A stretch of DNA of 23,381 nt from Candidatus Aenigmatarchaeota archaeon (GTDB lineage Archaea > Aenigmatarchaeota > Aenigmatarchaeia > JACPZZ01), in contig JACQNY010000005.1 in NCBI GenBank assembly GCA_016202795.1, positions 1 through 23,381 of the forward strand, written 5' to 3'. The notes below the pieces were generated by a model that was given only the letters and a program-made list of their open reading frames with translations, searched no databases and had not been told where the DNA came from. Made by a program: the position numbers and the translations under genes. Shown here in pieces: positions 15,784 through 23,381 of this stretch (positions are counted from its first letter, which is position 1; every line of letters starts with the position of its first letter).

Positions 15784-16914
15784 ATGAGAATAGCAGTACT
15801 CGTACCAACGCCGCCATGGATAGTGCGAAGTGGATTGGAAACTGTTGCTTTCGAGTCGGCAAAAAACCTAAAAAAACGCGGTCACGAAGTGGACATGATA
15901 TGTCTTTCTGCGGAAGGTAAAAAAACGGAAACGCGCGACGGTGTCAGAATTTTTTACAGCGGCAGAAAAATCATTACCAAAGTGTCGGCTTTAGACCACC
16001 TTCTGAACTCGCTTACGCATTTTTTAACATCCCACCGAGGGATTAAAGAAAAATATGACGTGCTTTATGTCCACAAGGGAATCGCAATTCCACAGCTAAT
16101 GTGGAAAACGCCGTCTGTGAAATATTCCTACGGAGAGTTTCTTCACTGGAGCCCTGTCACATTAACGAACACGGCCATAGACATGTTTGATATCTACACA
16201 TCGGAAAAAACCATAGCCTGTTCGGAATTTGCGAAAAAACAGATAGAAAACTTTCCGTTGATGAAAGGAAAGGTCAAGATGATAACGCCCGGCACGTATA
16301 CGAAGCTCTTCAGGCCGGAGACGAAAAACAGGAAATTACAATCGAAACTGGGCATAAAAAATGGCGAACGCGTTGTAATATTTGCCGGGCGGGTCACCGA
16401 ATCAAAAGGCTGCGGAGATTTGGTGGACATAGCGGAAATGGTAGCAAAAAAATTTAAAAACACGAAGTTTTTGTTCGTGGGAAAATACGACAAATCCTAT
16501 ATGGAAAACCTGCTTGGAAAAGCGGATGCTGGCGGTGTGCGAAGCAAACTCATTTTCGCCGGGGACGTTGATTATTACGACATGCCTAAATATTATTCGA
16601 TATCACACATTCAAGTGTTGCCGTCGCACATGGAAGCTTTCGGCATGGTTAATATCGAGGCGCAGTCTTGTTGCGTGCCGTCGATAGCATATGACGTGGG
16701 CGGGGTAAACTCATCTATCATTGACGGCGTGACCGGATACCTTGTAAAAAAAGGCGATAGGAAATCGTTTGCGTCAAAGATAGGGCTGTTGCTTGACAAC
16801 GAGAAATTACGAAATAAGATCGGGGCCGCGGGAAGGAGGCGTGCGATCAAAGAGTTTGACTGGTCAATAATCGCTGAGAAAACCGAAAAGATCCTGGAAG
16901 AGGCTGTTAGATGA
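15784..16914 (+). CDS. GT4-family glycosyltransferase
   Basis: GT-B glycosyltransferase of 376 residues, probably building the lipid-linked glycan in the cytoplasm. The start reads MRIAVLVPTPPWIVRSGLET with the glycine-containing acceptor loop; the donor domain opens at RVVIFAGRVTESKGCGDL (from about residue 195, with the ESKG motif); the E-x7-E pair is complete in SHMEAFGMVNIEAQ (Glu284, Glu292). ATG at 15784 follows the STT3 stop by 4 bases and is preceded by GGATGAT, so it belongs to the same operon. The stop codon overlaps the next start as ATGA. Closest in pattern to archaeal surface-glycan GT4 enzymes; donor and linkage unknown. Confidence 0.92.
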   Translation: MRIAVLVPTPPWIVRSGLETVAFESAKNLKKRGHEVDMICLSAEGKKTETRDGVRIFYSGRKIITKVSALDHLLNSLTHFLTSHRGIKEKYDVLYVHKGIAIPQLMWKTPSVKYSYGEFLHWSPVTLTNTAIDMFDIYTSEKTIACSEFAKKQIENFPLMKGKVKMITPGTYTKLFRPETKNRKLQSKLGIKNGERVVIFAGRVTESKGCGDLVDIAEMVAKKFKNTKFLFVGKYDKSYMENLLGKADAGGVRSKLIFAGDVDYYDMPKYYSISHIQVLPSHMEAFGMVNIEAQSCCVPSIAYDVGGVNSSIIDGVTGYLVKKGDRKSFASKIGLLLDNEKLRNKIGAAGRRRAIKEFDWSIIAEKTEKILEEAVR

Positions 16915-17894
16915 ACACGAAAAAAGTTTCCATAGTCATTCCGACATACAACAGGGCAAAAGATATAAAAAAAGCCGTAGAATCGGTTCTAAAAACCGAT
17001 TATCCGAACTACGAGGTTATAGTTGTGGATGACGCATCAAAAGATAATACCATACCAACTTTGAAAAAATTGAAAACCAAAAAGCTGAGGGTCGTACAAA
17101 GAAAAATTAACGGCGGACCTGCGGCTGCGAGAAACGATGGAATTAAAGCTGCGAAAGGCGAATTGATAGCTTTCACGGACTCTGATTGCACGGTTTCAAA
17201 GGAATGGATATCAAACTTGGCAGGATTTATAAAAAAACTTCCGGAAGACGTCGCCGGCGTTTGCGGCACAATATATCCTCCGAGAGATGCGAATTTTCTT
17301 ATGAGACTCATATACTTTATGCCACAAATGGACGGTAATACATTGATAGCGGAGCGGAAAAAAGAACCGTTCACGGTTAACAACATTTCCTGCAATAATG
17401 CCATGTGGAAAAGCAGTGTGATTAGAAAGATGAAAGGCTTTGACGAATCTTTTTTTAGATATTTCCGCACAGTTCCGGAAGATTCGGAATTGTGCTACCG
17501 AACCATAAAAAAGGGCTACAAATTTTATATGTACCCTGGAGCTCCTACGTACCACCATTTCCGTCCGACGCTAAAAGAATTTTTGAAACAGTCTTACCGC
17601 GCAGGCCGTGGCGGAGGCGTTGTTTTGGCGGAACACCCGGATTGGTTCGGATGGCGAACACCGCTGGTTTTGGGATTTATACCAGCGCTTCTGTACCCGC
17701 CAGCTTGGATTTTATTCGCCGCGTTCGGATTAATTTCTGCGTTGCCGATAATCGGAAGGCGGGAAATAAAATTTCCGGATAAAATACCTTTGTTCCTTGC
17801 TGCGATATCATTATGGCTTTTCAAATCAATGGCTAATGTGACAGGCTTTTGGGCGGGTTTGTTCCAAGTCTTGAAGAAGAGGTTTTTCGGATGA
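16911..17894 (+). CDS. GT2-family glycosyltransferase with C-terminal membrane segments
   Basis: Inverting GT-A glycosyltransferase, 327 residues. The catalytic half shows VSIVIPTYNRAKD (6-18), VVDDASKDNT (38-47), INGGPAAARNDGI (66-78) and the metal-binding FTDSDC (88-93); later GFDESFF and PEDSEL form the acceptor/catalytic-base region. The last 90 residues contain two or three hydrophobic segments (about 245-275 and 286-312) that would tether it to the inner face of the membrane, next to lipid-linked substrates. It is joined by ATGA overlaps to the GT4 genes on both sides (16911-16914 and 17891-17894), with GAGG ahead of its ATG. Resembles rhamnosyl- or galactosyltransferase-like GT2 proteins of polysaccharide loci, but specificity cannot be assigned. 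Confidence 0.92.
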   Translation: MNTKKVSIVIPTYNRAKDIKKAVESVLKTDYPNYEVIVVDDASKDNTIPTLKKLKTKKLRVVQRKINGGPAAARNDGIKAAKGELIAFTDSDCTVSKEWISNLAGFIKKLPEDVAGVCGTIYPPRDANFLMRLIYFMPQMDGNTLIAERKKEPFTVNNISCNNAMWKSSVIRKMKGFDESFFRYFRTVPEDSELCYRTIKKGYKFYMYPGAPTYHHFRPTLKEFLKQSYRAGRGGGVVLAEHPDWFGWRTPLVLGFIPALLYPPAWILFAAFGLISALPIIGRREIKFPDKIPLFLAAISLWLFKSMANVTGFWAGLFQVLKKRFFG

Positions 17895-19015
17895 AGATCT
17901 GCATGGTCACATCCTACCCGCCGGATAAATGCGGCGTTTCCGATTACTCGGAGCGGCTGGTAAAAGAATTAAGGAAAGCAGGCCATCAGGTGATGATAAT
18001 ATCGAGGCGCGGCCCCGGTTTTCGGGGAGAGAAGCAGATAGAACGGATCGTAGCGACAAAAAAAGTGAAGAGGTCTTTTACCCAGGTGTTTGAAGAGTTA
18101 AAAAATTTGCCCACAGCATCGCTAGATTCCGATAAATCAATGGGCACGATAAAAAAATTCGCACCTGACGTAGTGCATATACAGTACGAACCTGGGCTTT
18201 ACAACCTTTTTTTCCTGCCCATGCTGCTTTCCGAATTAAAAAAATTAAAAACAAAATCTGTGGTGACGCTTCACGGCGTAGATTATTTTCCGTTGAGCGT
18301 TTTCCATAAAATATTTCTTTACGACAAACCGGACAAGATCATTGTGCATACTAGACACCATTACGATATTCTAAAAACGAATCTTCCGGAACTGCTGGCG
18401 AAAAAGATAGAAATAATACCCATGGGTCTTGTAAAGGAGAAACATGGAACAGAAGGTAATTATATTTTATTCTTTGGTTTTTTGAACCAACACAAGGGTG
18501 TAGAAGAGTTGTTGCAGGCTTTTGCCAAAATTGAGACCGGTTTGAAGCTTGTTCTGATAGGCAGTATAAATCCGATCTACAGACCGGATGTTGAATACAA
18601 AAACAAAATAAAAAAACTTATCGAATCTCTAGGCATCGCAAAAACGGTGGAGTTTGTTTATAGTTTCGTGCCTTTCAAAAAACTTGAAAAGTACATAAAG
18701 AATTCAAGGTTCATGATTTTCCCTTACAGATCTTCTTATTCCGGAGGACAGAGCCAGGCCATTATCGATTCTTTGGCATTCGGGAAACCCCTGATTGTTA
18801 CAAAACCGGCTCGGGGAAACCTAATTAACAACGAAAACGCGATAGTTATCAATCCGAATAATGTTGAAGAATTAACAAATGCTATTCAGCGTTTGGCAGA
18901 CTCTAGACATTTGCGTAAAATAATTTCTTCAAATAACAGGAAACTGGCCAAAAAGCTGCGATGGTCCAACATAGCAAGACAGACGTTAAATATGTATAAC
19001 TCGTTGCTTATCTGA
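17891..19015 (+). CDS. GT4-type glycosyltransferase, E-x7-E motif altered
   Basis: GT-B fold glycosyltransferase of 374 residues, last gene of the six-gene operon. The start MKICMVTSYPPDKCGVSDYS is typical of a GT4 subgroup beginning with a CGVSDY/CGIAxY motif; the donor domain begins at NYILFFGFLNQHKGVEEL with the conserved HKG. The E-x7-E region reads FPYRSSYSGGQSQAIIDSLAFGKP (roughly residues 277-300; here given by position, key residues S, Q and D): both Glu positions are replaced, by Ser/Gln-rich loop and Asp, as in some polysaccharide GT4 enzymes that still bind sugar nucleotides through a serine-glycine loop. ATG 17891 is chosen because GAGGT precedes it and it forms an ATGA overlap; the in-frame ATG at 17849 lies well inside the previous gene. 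Its 3' end overlaps the convergent regulator by 8 bases. Confidence 0.87.
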   Translation: MKICMVTSYPPDKCGVSDYSERLVKELRKAGHQVMIISRRGPGFRGEKQIERIVATKKVKRSFTQVFEELKNLPTASLDSDKSMGTIKKFAPDVVHIQYEPGLYNLFFLPMLLSELKKLKTKSVVTLHGVDYFPLSVFHKIFLYDKPDKIIVHTRHHYDILKTNLPELLAKKIEIIPMGLVKEKHGTEGNYILFFGFLNQHKGVEELLQAFAKIETGLKLVLIGSINPIYRPDVEYKNKIKKLIESLGIAKTVEFVYSFVPFKKLEKYIKNSRFMIFPYRSSYSGGQSQAIIDSLAFGKPLIVTKPARGNLINNENAIVINPNNVEELTNAIQRLADSRHLRKIISSNNRKLAKKLRWSNIARQTLNMYNSLLI

Positions 19016-19532
19016 GAATGTCAAGTTTTGTTATTATTCCGCATATTTTTCCGTGAGACGAAACCAGAACGGCCTGATTAAATTCCAGCAGCGCCGGAAG
19101 AGTTTCTATGTTCTCATTCTCGTCCAGAATCGGGAACGGCTTGTCCATTATATCCCTGACCTTTTTACCTTCTATATGCTCAAAGTTTCTAAGCAGCGTG
19201 GTCTCGCTTACGCTACCTATCTGAGAGTTTTTTTTCATCACAGGCATCTGCGAGATCCCGTAACGCCGCATTATTATAAGCGCCTTTTTTGCATCATCGT
19301 TTGGGTCTATGAATTTCACGTTTCGTTCCATCACATCCCTGCACTTTTCGGTTTCTTTCGGATGGATAGCGGCTAGGATTTTGTTTACAGTGGACAACGT
19401 CGGATTCACTTTCCCACACTCGATCTTAGCTATGTGCGCCTGGCTTATTCCTACCTTTTCTGCCAGTTTCGCTTGCGACAATGACGCCTTCTTTCTCAAA
19501 TCCTTGATATATTCGCCGGTAATTATAACCAT
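19008..19532 (-). CDS. XRE-type transcriptional regulator with paired CBS domains
   Basis: A 174-residue DNA-binding protein with a ligand-sensing module, a combination common in archaea. The HTH-XRE domain is at about 7-57 (SLSQAKLAEKVGISQAHIAK..., recognition helix near 28-40). Two CBS repeats follow, at about 65-115 (DVMERNVKFIDPNDDAKKAL) and 124-174 (KVRDIMDKPFPILDENENIE), forming one Bateman module; such modules bind adenosyl ligands such as AMP, ATP or S-adenosylmethionine. It is divergent from metK with only 60 bases between, so control of metK and of itself is a fair guess. An imperfect palindrome, GGTAATTATAACC at 19518-19530, covers its start codon and could be an autoregulatory operator. 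ATG 19532 fits a leaderless mRNA from the shared TATA element. Confidence 0.9.
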   Translation of the reverse strand: MVIITGEYIKDLRKKASLSQAKLAEKVGISQAHIAKIECGKVNPTLSTVNKILAAIHPKETEKCRDVMERNVKFIDPNDDAKKALIIMRRYGISQMPVMKKNSQIGSVSETTLLRNFEHIEGKKVRDIMDKPFPILDENENIETLPALLEFNQAVLVSSHGKICGIITKLDILR

Positions 19533-19550
19533 GAGTTATAATATGCTGCT

Positions 19551-19560
19551 AAAATATATA
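19551..19560. promoter_or_regulatory. Shared TATA element between the XRE-CBS regulator and metK
   Basis: AAAATATATA in the 60-base gap is the only good TATA-like stretch for either gene. It is centred about 24 bases from the regulator's ATG (leaderless) and about 37 bases from the metK ATG, which leaves a leader of about 11 bases with GAGG at 19583-19586. One near-symmetric element may serve both directions. Inferred. Confidence 0.42.
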
Positions 19561-19592
19561 TCTTTGTTAACCGTATCAACTTGAGGAAGAAA

Positions 19593-20750
19593 ATGGTGAA
19601 AATTACTTTCATAACATCCGAGTCTGTAACCGAAGGTCACGCCGATAAAATTTGTGACCAGGTGAGCGATGCTATCTTAGATAATCTTATGGCTCAGGAT
19701 CCAAACTCGCGCGTCGCGGTTGAATGTTTAACAACAACAGGGTTGGTTGTGGTCGCGGGTGAAGTGACTACGAAAGGTTATGCGGATATTCAAGGTATTG
19801 TTCGAAAAACGTTAAAGGAAATCGGTTACACAAACCCTTCTTTTGGGATAGACAGCGAAGATGCGGGAGTATTGGTGTCGATTCACGGTCAGAGCCCAGA
19901 TATATCACTCGGTGTAACGGCTACAGAACAAAAAGAACAGGGCGCGGGAGACCAAGGGATGATGTACGGGTTTGCGTGCCGCGAGACGCCGGAGCTGATG
20001 CCGTTGCCAATAATACTTGCGCACAAACTGACCAGAAGGCTTGCCGATGCGCGAAAAAATGGCGAGATAAAAAGTATCGGGCCTGACGGAAAATCGCAGG
20101 TTAGTCTGGAATATCACGACGGCGTGCCGAAGAGATTATCGGCTGTTGTTATCGCAGCGCAGCACACAAGCGACGTAGCGGAGGACGAGTTAAAAAAGGA
20201 AATAACCGAGAAAGTCATAAAGCCTGTGTGCAAAGAATATTTGGACGAAAGTACGGACATACACATCAACGCAACAGGAAAATTCGTGATCGGCGGGCCC
20301 GAAGGCGATTCCGGAGTTACAGGAAGAAAGATAATCGTTGATACATACGGCGGAGTTGGAAAACACGGCGGCGGAGCTTTCAGCGGAAAAGATCCGACTA
20401 AGGTTGATAGATCCGGCGCGTATGCTGCGCGTTATGTCGCGAAAAATATAGTTGCCGCAGGACTTGCCGATAAATGCGAAGTCGCGATTTCATATTGCAT
20501 CGGCGTAGCGGAACCGACGTCGATTAATATAGAGACTTTTGGAACCAATAAAATACCTGAAGAGAAGATAATCGGACTTGTGAAAAAACATTTTAAACTG
20601 ACGCCAAGCTGGATTATTGAGACATTGCAACTTCGGAGGCCGATATATAGGAAAACAGCAGCCTACGGCCATTTCGGGCGCAATGAACCGGAGTTTACAT
20701 GGGAACGCACGGATAAAACGGAAATACTGAGAAAGGAAGCCGGCCTGTAG
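19593..20750 (+). CDS. metK: S-adenosylmethionine synthetase, bacterial type
   Basis: Makes S-adenosylmethionine from methionine and ATP, releasing phosphate and pyrophosphate. The 385-residue protein has the full bacterial/eukaryotic MAT signature set: TSESVTEGHADKICDQ (8-23, ATP-binding His16), GAGDQGMMYG (117-126), GGPEGDSGVTGRK (234-246) and the P-loop-like GGGAFSGKDPTKVDRS (259-274). Length matches bacterial MetK (about 384). Archaea normally use a very divergent MAT without these motifs, so the gene was probably acquired by transfer. The ATG at 19593 is preferred over the TTG at 19581 because GAGG (19583-19586) sits before it and the protein then begins at the family's usual place. It is divergent from the XRE-CBS regulator. 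Function is essentially certain. Confidence 0.96.
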   Translation: MVKITFITSESVTEGHADKICDQVSDAILDNLMAQDPNSRVAVECLTTTGLVVVAGEVTTKGYADIQGIVRKTLKEIGYTNPSFGIDSEDAGVLVSIHGQSPDISLGVTATEQKEQGAGDQGMMYGFACRETPELMPLPIILAHKLTRRLADARKNGEIKSIGPDGKSQVSLEYHDGVPKRLSAVVIAAQHTSDVAEDELKKEITEKVIKPVCKEYLDESTDIHINATGKFVIGGPEGDSGVTGRKIIVDTYGGVGKHGGGAFSGKDPTKVDRSGAYAARYVAKNIVAAGLADKCEVAISYCIGVAEPTSINIETFGTNKIPEEKIIGLVKKHFKLTPSWIIETLQLRRPIYRKTAAYGHFGRNEPEFTWERTDKTEILRKEAGL

Positions 20751-20930
20751 AAAGCTTTAATAGCTTATTTCTTGTTTACAAATTGTGTGTAACGACGGAA
20801 GTCATTCAGAACGAAGACATTTCCAGGATTATCTGGGAGCGAGCCAAACTCCGGGAAACGGATACAGAAGCGCTTTCAGCGGTTTTCCGCAAAATTACGC
20901 ATCTTTGTCAGACGGTTCGTCATACAGATC
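20751..20930. other. Gap between metK and nth, with a possible small ORF (TTG 20783 to 20986, +)
   Basis: This 180-base stretch between convergent genes has no recognisable RNA gene or repeat. A T-rich run follows the metK stop (about 20762-20776) and may end transcription. A plus-strand frame of 67 codons begins with TTG at 20783 and runs 56 bases into the nth 3' end; a TTTAATAG box centred about 23 bases before the TTG would suit a leaderless transcript. Its middle part (ISRIIWERAKLRETDTEAL) could form an amphipathic helix. I recognise no family, and the weak start codon and antisense overlap speak against it, so it is noted here rather than called as a gene. Confidence 0.3.
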
Positions 20931-21587
20931 TTACAGGCGCTGATTTTGGCGGGTTAAGTTCTTTTTATCGTATTTGCACACCTTAACAAGAGGACACATG
21001 TAGCATTTCGGTCTTGCGGTCAAACAAACCCGCTGGCCGAATTCAACCATGCCGGAATTTATTCTCGGTATTTCTTTCCTGTCGAATATTTTTTCCAACG
21101 TTTTTCTGGTTTCCTCGTATTTTGCGCTTTTTTCAACCAAACCGAGCCTCTTGCTTACAACATCGACATGAACGTCAACAGGAATCGTAGGTATGCCGTA
21201 AGCGTACAACAAAACTATGTCCGCTGTTTTGAATCCGACGCCGGGCAATTTGAGCAATTCTTCCCTTTCTCGCGGCACGCGACCTTTGTGATTTTTAATC
21301 AGAACCTCACAGATTTTTTTCAGGTTTTTGGATTTTTGCCGGTAGAAACCGCTGGGTTTAATTAATTTTTGGATTGTTTGTAAGCTCATCTTTTCCATGT
21401 CTTCGGGCTTAGAAACCACTGGAAATAGATTTTTAGAAGCTTTGTCGGTGTTTTCGTCCCTCGTTCTCTGTGAGAGCACAGCGCCTAGAAGTGTTTGGAA
21501 AACATTCCGACTGCTAACGTGATGTTTTTTCTCTCTTTGTAGATCGTAGTATAAGATAACCCTACGAATTTTGTTTAGGCCTTCCAT
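20931..21587 (-). CDS. nth: Endonuclease III (DNA glycosylase/AP lyase) with [4Fe-4S] cluster
   Basis: Base-excision repair enzyme that removes oxidised pyrimidines and cuts the abasic site. In its 218 residues the helix-hairpin-helix LKLPGVGFKTADIVL (112-126) holds the catalytic Lys120, and VDVHVDVVSKRLG (137-149) holds the catalytic Asp138, the same numbers as in E. coli Nth. The cluster ligands are C188-x6-C195-x2-C198-x5-C204, the standard spacing. LSQRTRD (38-44) is the N-terminal conserved motif. ATG at 21585-21587 is only 51 bases from the divergent lhr start; a TTATAGT box on the minus strand, about 25-33 bases upstream, would give a leaderless mRNA. The C-terminal tail past the cluster is short and basic. 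Complete and ordinary. Confidence 0.96.
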   Translation of the reverse strand: MEGLNKIRRVILYYDLQREKKHHVSSRNVFQTLLGAVLSQRTRDENTDKASKNLFPVVSKPEDMEKMSLQTIQKLIKPSGFYRQKSKNLKKICEVLIKNHKGRVPREREELLKLPGVGFKTADIVLLYAYGIPTIPVDVHVDVVSKRLGLVEKSAKYEETRKTLEKIFDRKEIPRINSGMVEFGQRVCLTARPKCYMCPLVKVCKYDKKNLTRQNQRL

Positions 21588-21638
21588 ACGCTGTATTAAA
21601 TAAATACTTCTGACTATAACTCTTTGTCTCTGGTATCT
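21588..21638. promoter_or_regulatory. Divergent promoter region of nth and lhr
   Basis: A 51-base AT-rich spacer. ATTAAATAAATA at 21595-21606 is a TATA candidate for lhr, about 39 bases before its ATG. CTATAAC near 21614-21620 reads on the minus strand as GTTATAG and is at the right distance (about 30 bases) for a leaderless nth transcript. Assigned by spacing only. Confidence 0.38.
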
Positions 21639-23381
21639 ATGGTATTTGAACTACTCGATAAGAAGCTGGCGGGTATAGTGGCAAAAAGATTCGAAAAGCC
21701 TACGGATGCGCAAACTATTTCCATGCCTTCTATTACCAAAGGTAAAGATGTTCTTTTAGTTGCGCCTACAGGATCTGGCAAAACTGAAAGTGTTATGATC
21801 GGCGTTTTTAACCAATGGCTAGGCGGTAAATTCAAACCGATAAGCATACTCTATATCACACCTCTTAGAAGTCTCAATAGAGATTTGTTAGGGCGTCTGA
21901 AATGGTGGGCGTCTGAACTTGAAATGGAGATAGCAGTACGACACGGCGACACGACGCAATACGAAAGAACGAAACAGGCAGAGATGCCTAGTGATATTCT
22001 AATAACGACTCCAGAAACATTGCAGTCAATTCTAACGGGCTCTTTAATGAGAAAAAATCTTTCTAATATAAAATTCGTTGTAATAGACGAAGTTCATGAA
22101 CTAATTAATTCCAAGAGAGGCGCGCAACTCAGTATTGGGCTGGAAAGACTTAGAAAACTAAGCGGCGATTTCCAAACCGTCGGATTGTCAGCTACAATAG
22201 GAAATCCCAAAGAAGTTGCCAATTTTTTGGATGGTGGCAGGGACTGTGAAATAATAAAATCTGAATATGCCAAGAAAATGAAAATCGTTGTCGAGACTGT
22301 AGAGTCGCGGGCAGAAGATACGAAAACGGCGTCAGATCTTTTTATCAGTATTGAAACAGCGGCAAGGCTCAGAAGAATACAGGAAATTTTGGAAGCCAGA
22401 AAATCCGTTATAATATTTACAAACACACGGGAGTTTTCCGAGATATTAAGTTCCAGACTGAAGAAATTTAGCAATTATAGGATAGAAACTCATCACGGAT
22501 CTTTGGCGAAAGATGTAAGAATAGAGTTTGAGAAGGGGTTCAAAGATGAGACGATAAAATCTCTTGTAGCCACATCCTCGTTAGAATTGGGAATTGATGT
22601 AGGTTCTATAGAGGCTGTTATACAATATCAAAGTCCCAGGCAAGTTTCAAAGTTGATACAGCGTGTCGGTCGGTCCGGACATGCGATGGAAAGGACACCG
22701 GAAGGAATAGTTTTATCTACAGGACCTGACGACGCGTTTGAATCAACATCTATAGCGAAACTTTCCCTGGAAGGCAAGGTGGAAAATCCTAGACCTCATA
22801 AACTTGCTATGGATGTGGTAGCTCACCAGATCGTTGGTATGACCCTGGAATCTTATTCGACGCCGATGAAAGACGTTTATGAATTAATAAAAAAATCCTA
22901 TTTGTACAAAGACCTGGATCAAAAGACATTTCATTCAATATGCAAACAGTTGCAGCAGCTTGGCCACATCCACATCAACGGAGAGGATATAACAAGAAAA
23001 AGAAACGGATTCGTGTATTATTTCGATAATCTTAGCACAATCCCATCGGTAAGACAGTATAAGATATTTGATTTGATAACCAGGAAAAACGTAGGGACGC
23101 TTGACGATGAGTTTATAGCGTTGCACGGCCAGCCCAATACAACTTTTGTTTGTAGAGGTCAGGCTTGGAGGGTAATTGACGTAACTGACGATGTTGTAAA
23201 CGTAGAGCCGGCCGATGACATCGAGGCTTCTATTCCCGCGTGGGAAGGAGAGTTGATACCTGTTCCATTTGAGGTCGCTCAAGCCGGTTTGGGAATAAGG
23301 TCTGAAGTAGCATCGATGATTAATCACGATAGAGCTGCCGGAGAAATACAGGAATTTTTGTTAAAACATCATCCAATTGAT
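21639..23381 (+). CDS. lhr: Lhr-type superfamily 2 helicase, 3' end cut by the window
   Basis: ATP-driven 3'-5' DNA helicase of the archaeal/bacterial Lhr family, linked to DNA repair. The 581 visible residues have motif I APTGSGKTE (42-50), TPLRSLNRDL (74-83), motif II DEVHE (150-154), motif III SAT (184-186), the second RecA domain with TNTREFSE and THHGSLAKDVR, then ATSSLELGIDVG (311-322), the Lhr hallmark, and motif VI QRVGRSGH (341-348). A winged-helix region and the start of the Lhr core domain follow to the window edge; complete Lhr cores are about 850-950 residues, so about a third is missing. ATG 21639 is the first suitable start and precedes the Q-motif-like region (KPTDAQ). No accessory nuclease or defence genes are next to it, so a housekeeping repair helicase is the simplest reading. 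Confidence 0.94.
   Translation, partial: MVFELLDKKLAGIVAKRFEKPTDAQTISMPSITKGKDVLLVAPTGSGKTESVMIGVFNQWLGGKFKPISILYITPLRSLNRDLLGRLKWWASELEMEIAVRHGDTTQYERTKQAEMPSDILITTPETLQSILTGSLMRKNLSNIKFVVIDEVHELINSKRGAQLSIGLERLRKLSGDFQTVGLSATIGNPKEVANFLDGGRDCEIIKSEYAKKMKIVVETVESRAEDTKTASDLFISIETAARLRRIQEILEARKSVIIFTNTREFSEILSSRLKKFSNYRIETHHGSLAKDVRIEFEKGFKDETIKSLVATSSLELGIDVGSIEAVIQYQSPRQVSKLIQRVGRSGHAMERTPEGIVLSTGPDDAFESTSIAKLSLEGKVENPRPHKLAMDVVAHQIVGMTLESYSTPMKDVYELIKKSYLYKDLDQKTFHSICKQLQQLGHIHINGEDITRKRNGFVYYFDNLSTIPSVRQYKIFDLITRKNVGTLDDEFIALHGQPNTTFVCRGQAWRVIDVTDDVVNVEPADDIEASIPAWEGELIPVPFEVAQAGLGIRSEVASMINHDRAAGEIQEFLLKHHPID

Noticed and set aside
20905..20930. tRNA-like GGTTCG in the metK-nth gap
   Set aside because: No matching T-arm stem, acceptor stem or anticodon arm could be formed around it.
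21639..23381. Helicase as part of a defence system
   Set aside because: The motifs are those of housekeeping Lhr, and there are no nuclease, methylase or other defence genes in the visible neighbourhood.
1..23381. CRISPR arrays, insertion sequences, long direct repeats
   Set aside because: None seen on reading the window; the short AT-rich repeats fall at promoters.

Overview
The window looks like part of an archaeal chromosome, perhaps from a small-genome (DPANN-like) lineage; the lineage is only a guess. The archaeal signs are an Alg7/AglH-type lipid-carrier sugar-1-phosphate transferase (NMLAGFNGLE motif), an STT3/AglB-type oligosaccharyltransferase, an XRE-CBS regulator, an Lhr-type helicase, TATA-like boxes 22-28 bases before start codons (suggesting leaderless mRNAs), and Shine-Dalgarno sites of the GGTGA/GTGATC type. 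Genes are very tightly packed, with ATGA overlaps and several overlapping convergent 3' ends. No tRNA, rRNA, insertion sequence or CRISPR array was seen, and no stretch above 300 bases lacks a gene.

Bases 1-19015 form one large surface-glycan and protein N-glycosylation locus. It opens with the 3' part of an asparagine-synthetase-type amidotransferase (1-1548, +), which converges on a GT4 glycosyltransferase (1541-2674, -). A plus-strand block (2770-8261) then makes and decorates a sugar: a ColD/RfbH-type PLP sugar 3-dehydratase, a Wzx-type flippase, a GDP-mannose 4,6-dehydratase-like SDR and a NodU/CmcH-type O-carbamoyltransferase. A minus-strand operon (12648 down to 8243) holds a GT4 enzyme, a GT39/PMT-like membrane glycosyltransferase, the AglH-like transferase and a PHP phosphoesterase. 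From the divergent promoter near 12670 a six-gene plus-strand operon (12723-19015) holds a DPM1-like GT2, an STT3/AglB oligosaccharyltransferase in two overlapping reading frames, two more GT4 enzymes and another GT2.

A consistent reading is as follows. The AglH-like enzyme loads the first sugar phosphate on a dolichyl-type lipid, the GT4/GT2 enzymes extend it, and Gmd plus the 3-dehydratase supply a 3,6-dideoxy sugar nucleotide. The carbamoyltransferase (and possibly AsnB) decorate the glycan, the Wzx-like protein flips it, and the STT3 pair transfers it to asparagines of exported proteins. The GT39 enzyme may add sugars outside the membrane from a lipid-phosphate donor made by the DPM1-like protein. 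The substrates are inferred.

Bases 19008-23381 are housekeeping genes in alternating orientation: an XRE-CBS regulator divergent from a bacterial-type methionine adenosyltransferase (metK), endonuclease III (nth), and the 5' two thirds or so of an Lhr-type helicase cut by the window end. The points most worth a second look are the STT3 gene split at an A5 tract, the His-for-Lys 3-dehydratase with a partial iron-sulfur cysteine set next to a GDP-mannose dehydratase, and the regulator-metK pair sharing one TATA element.
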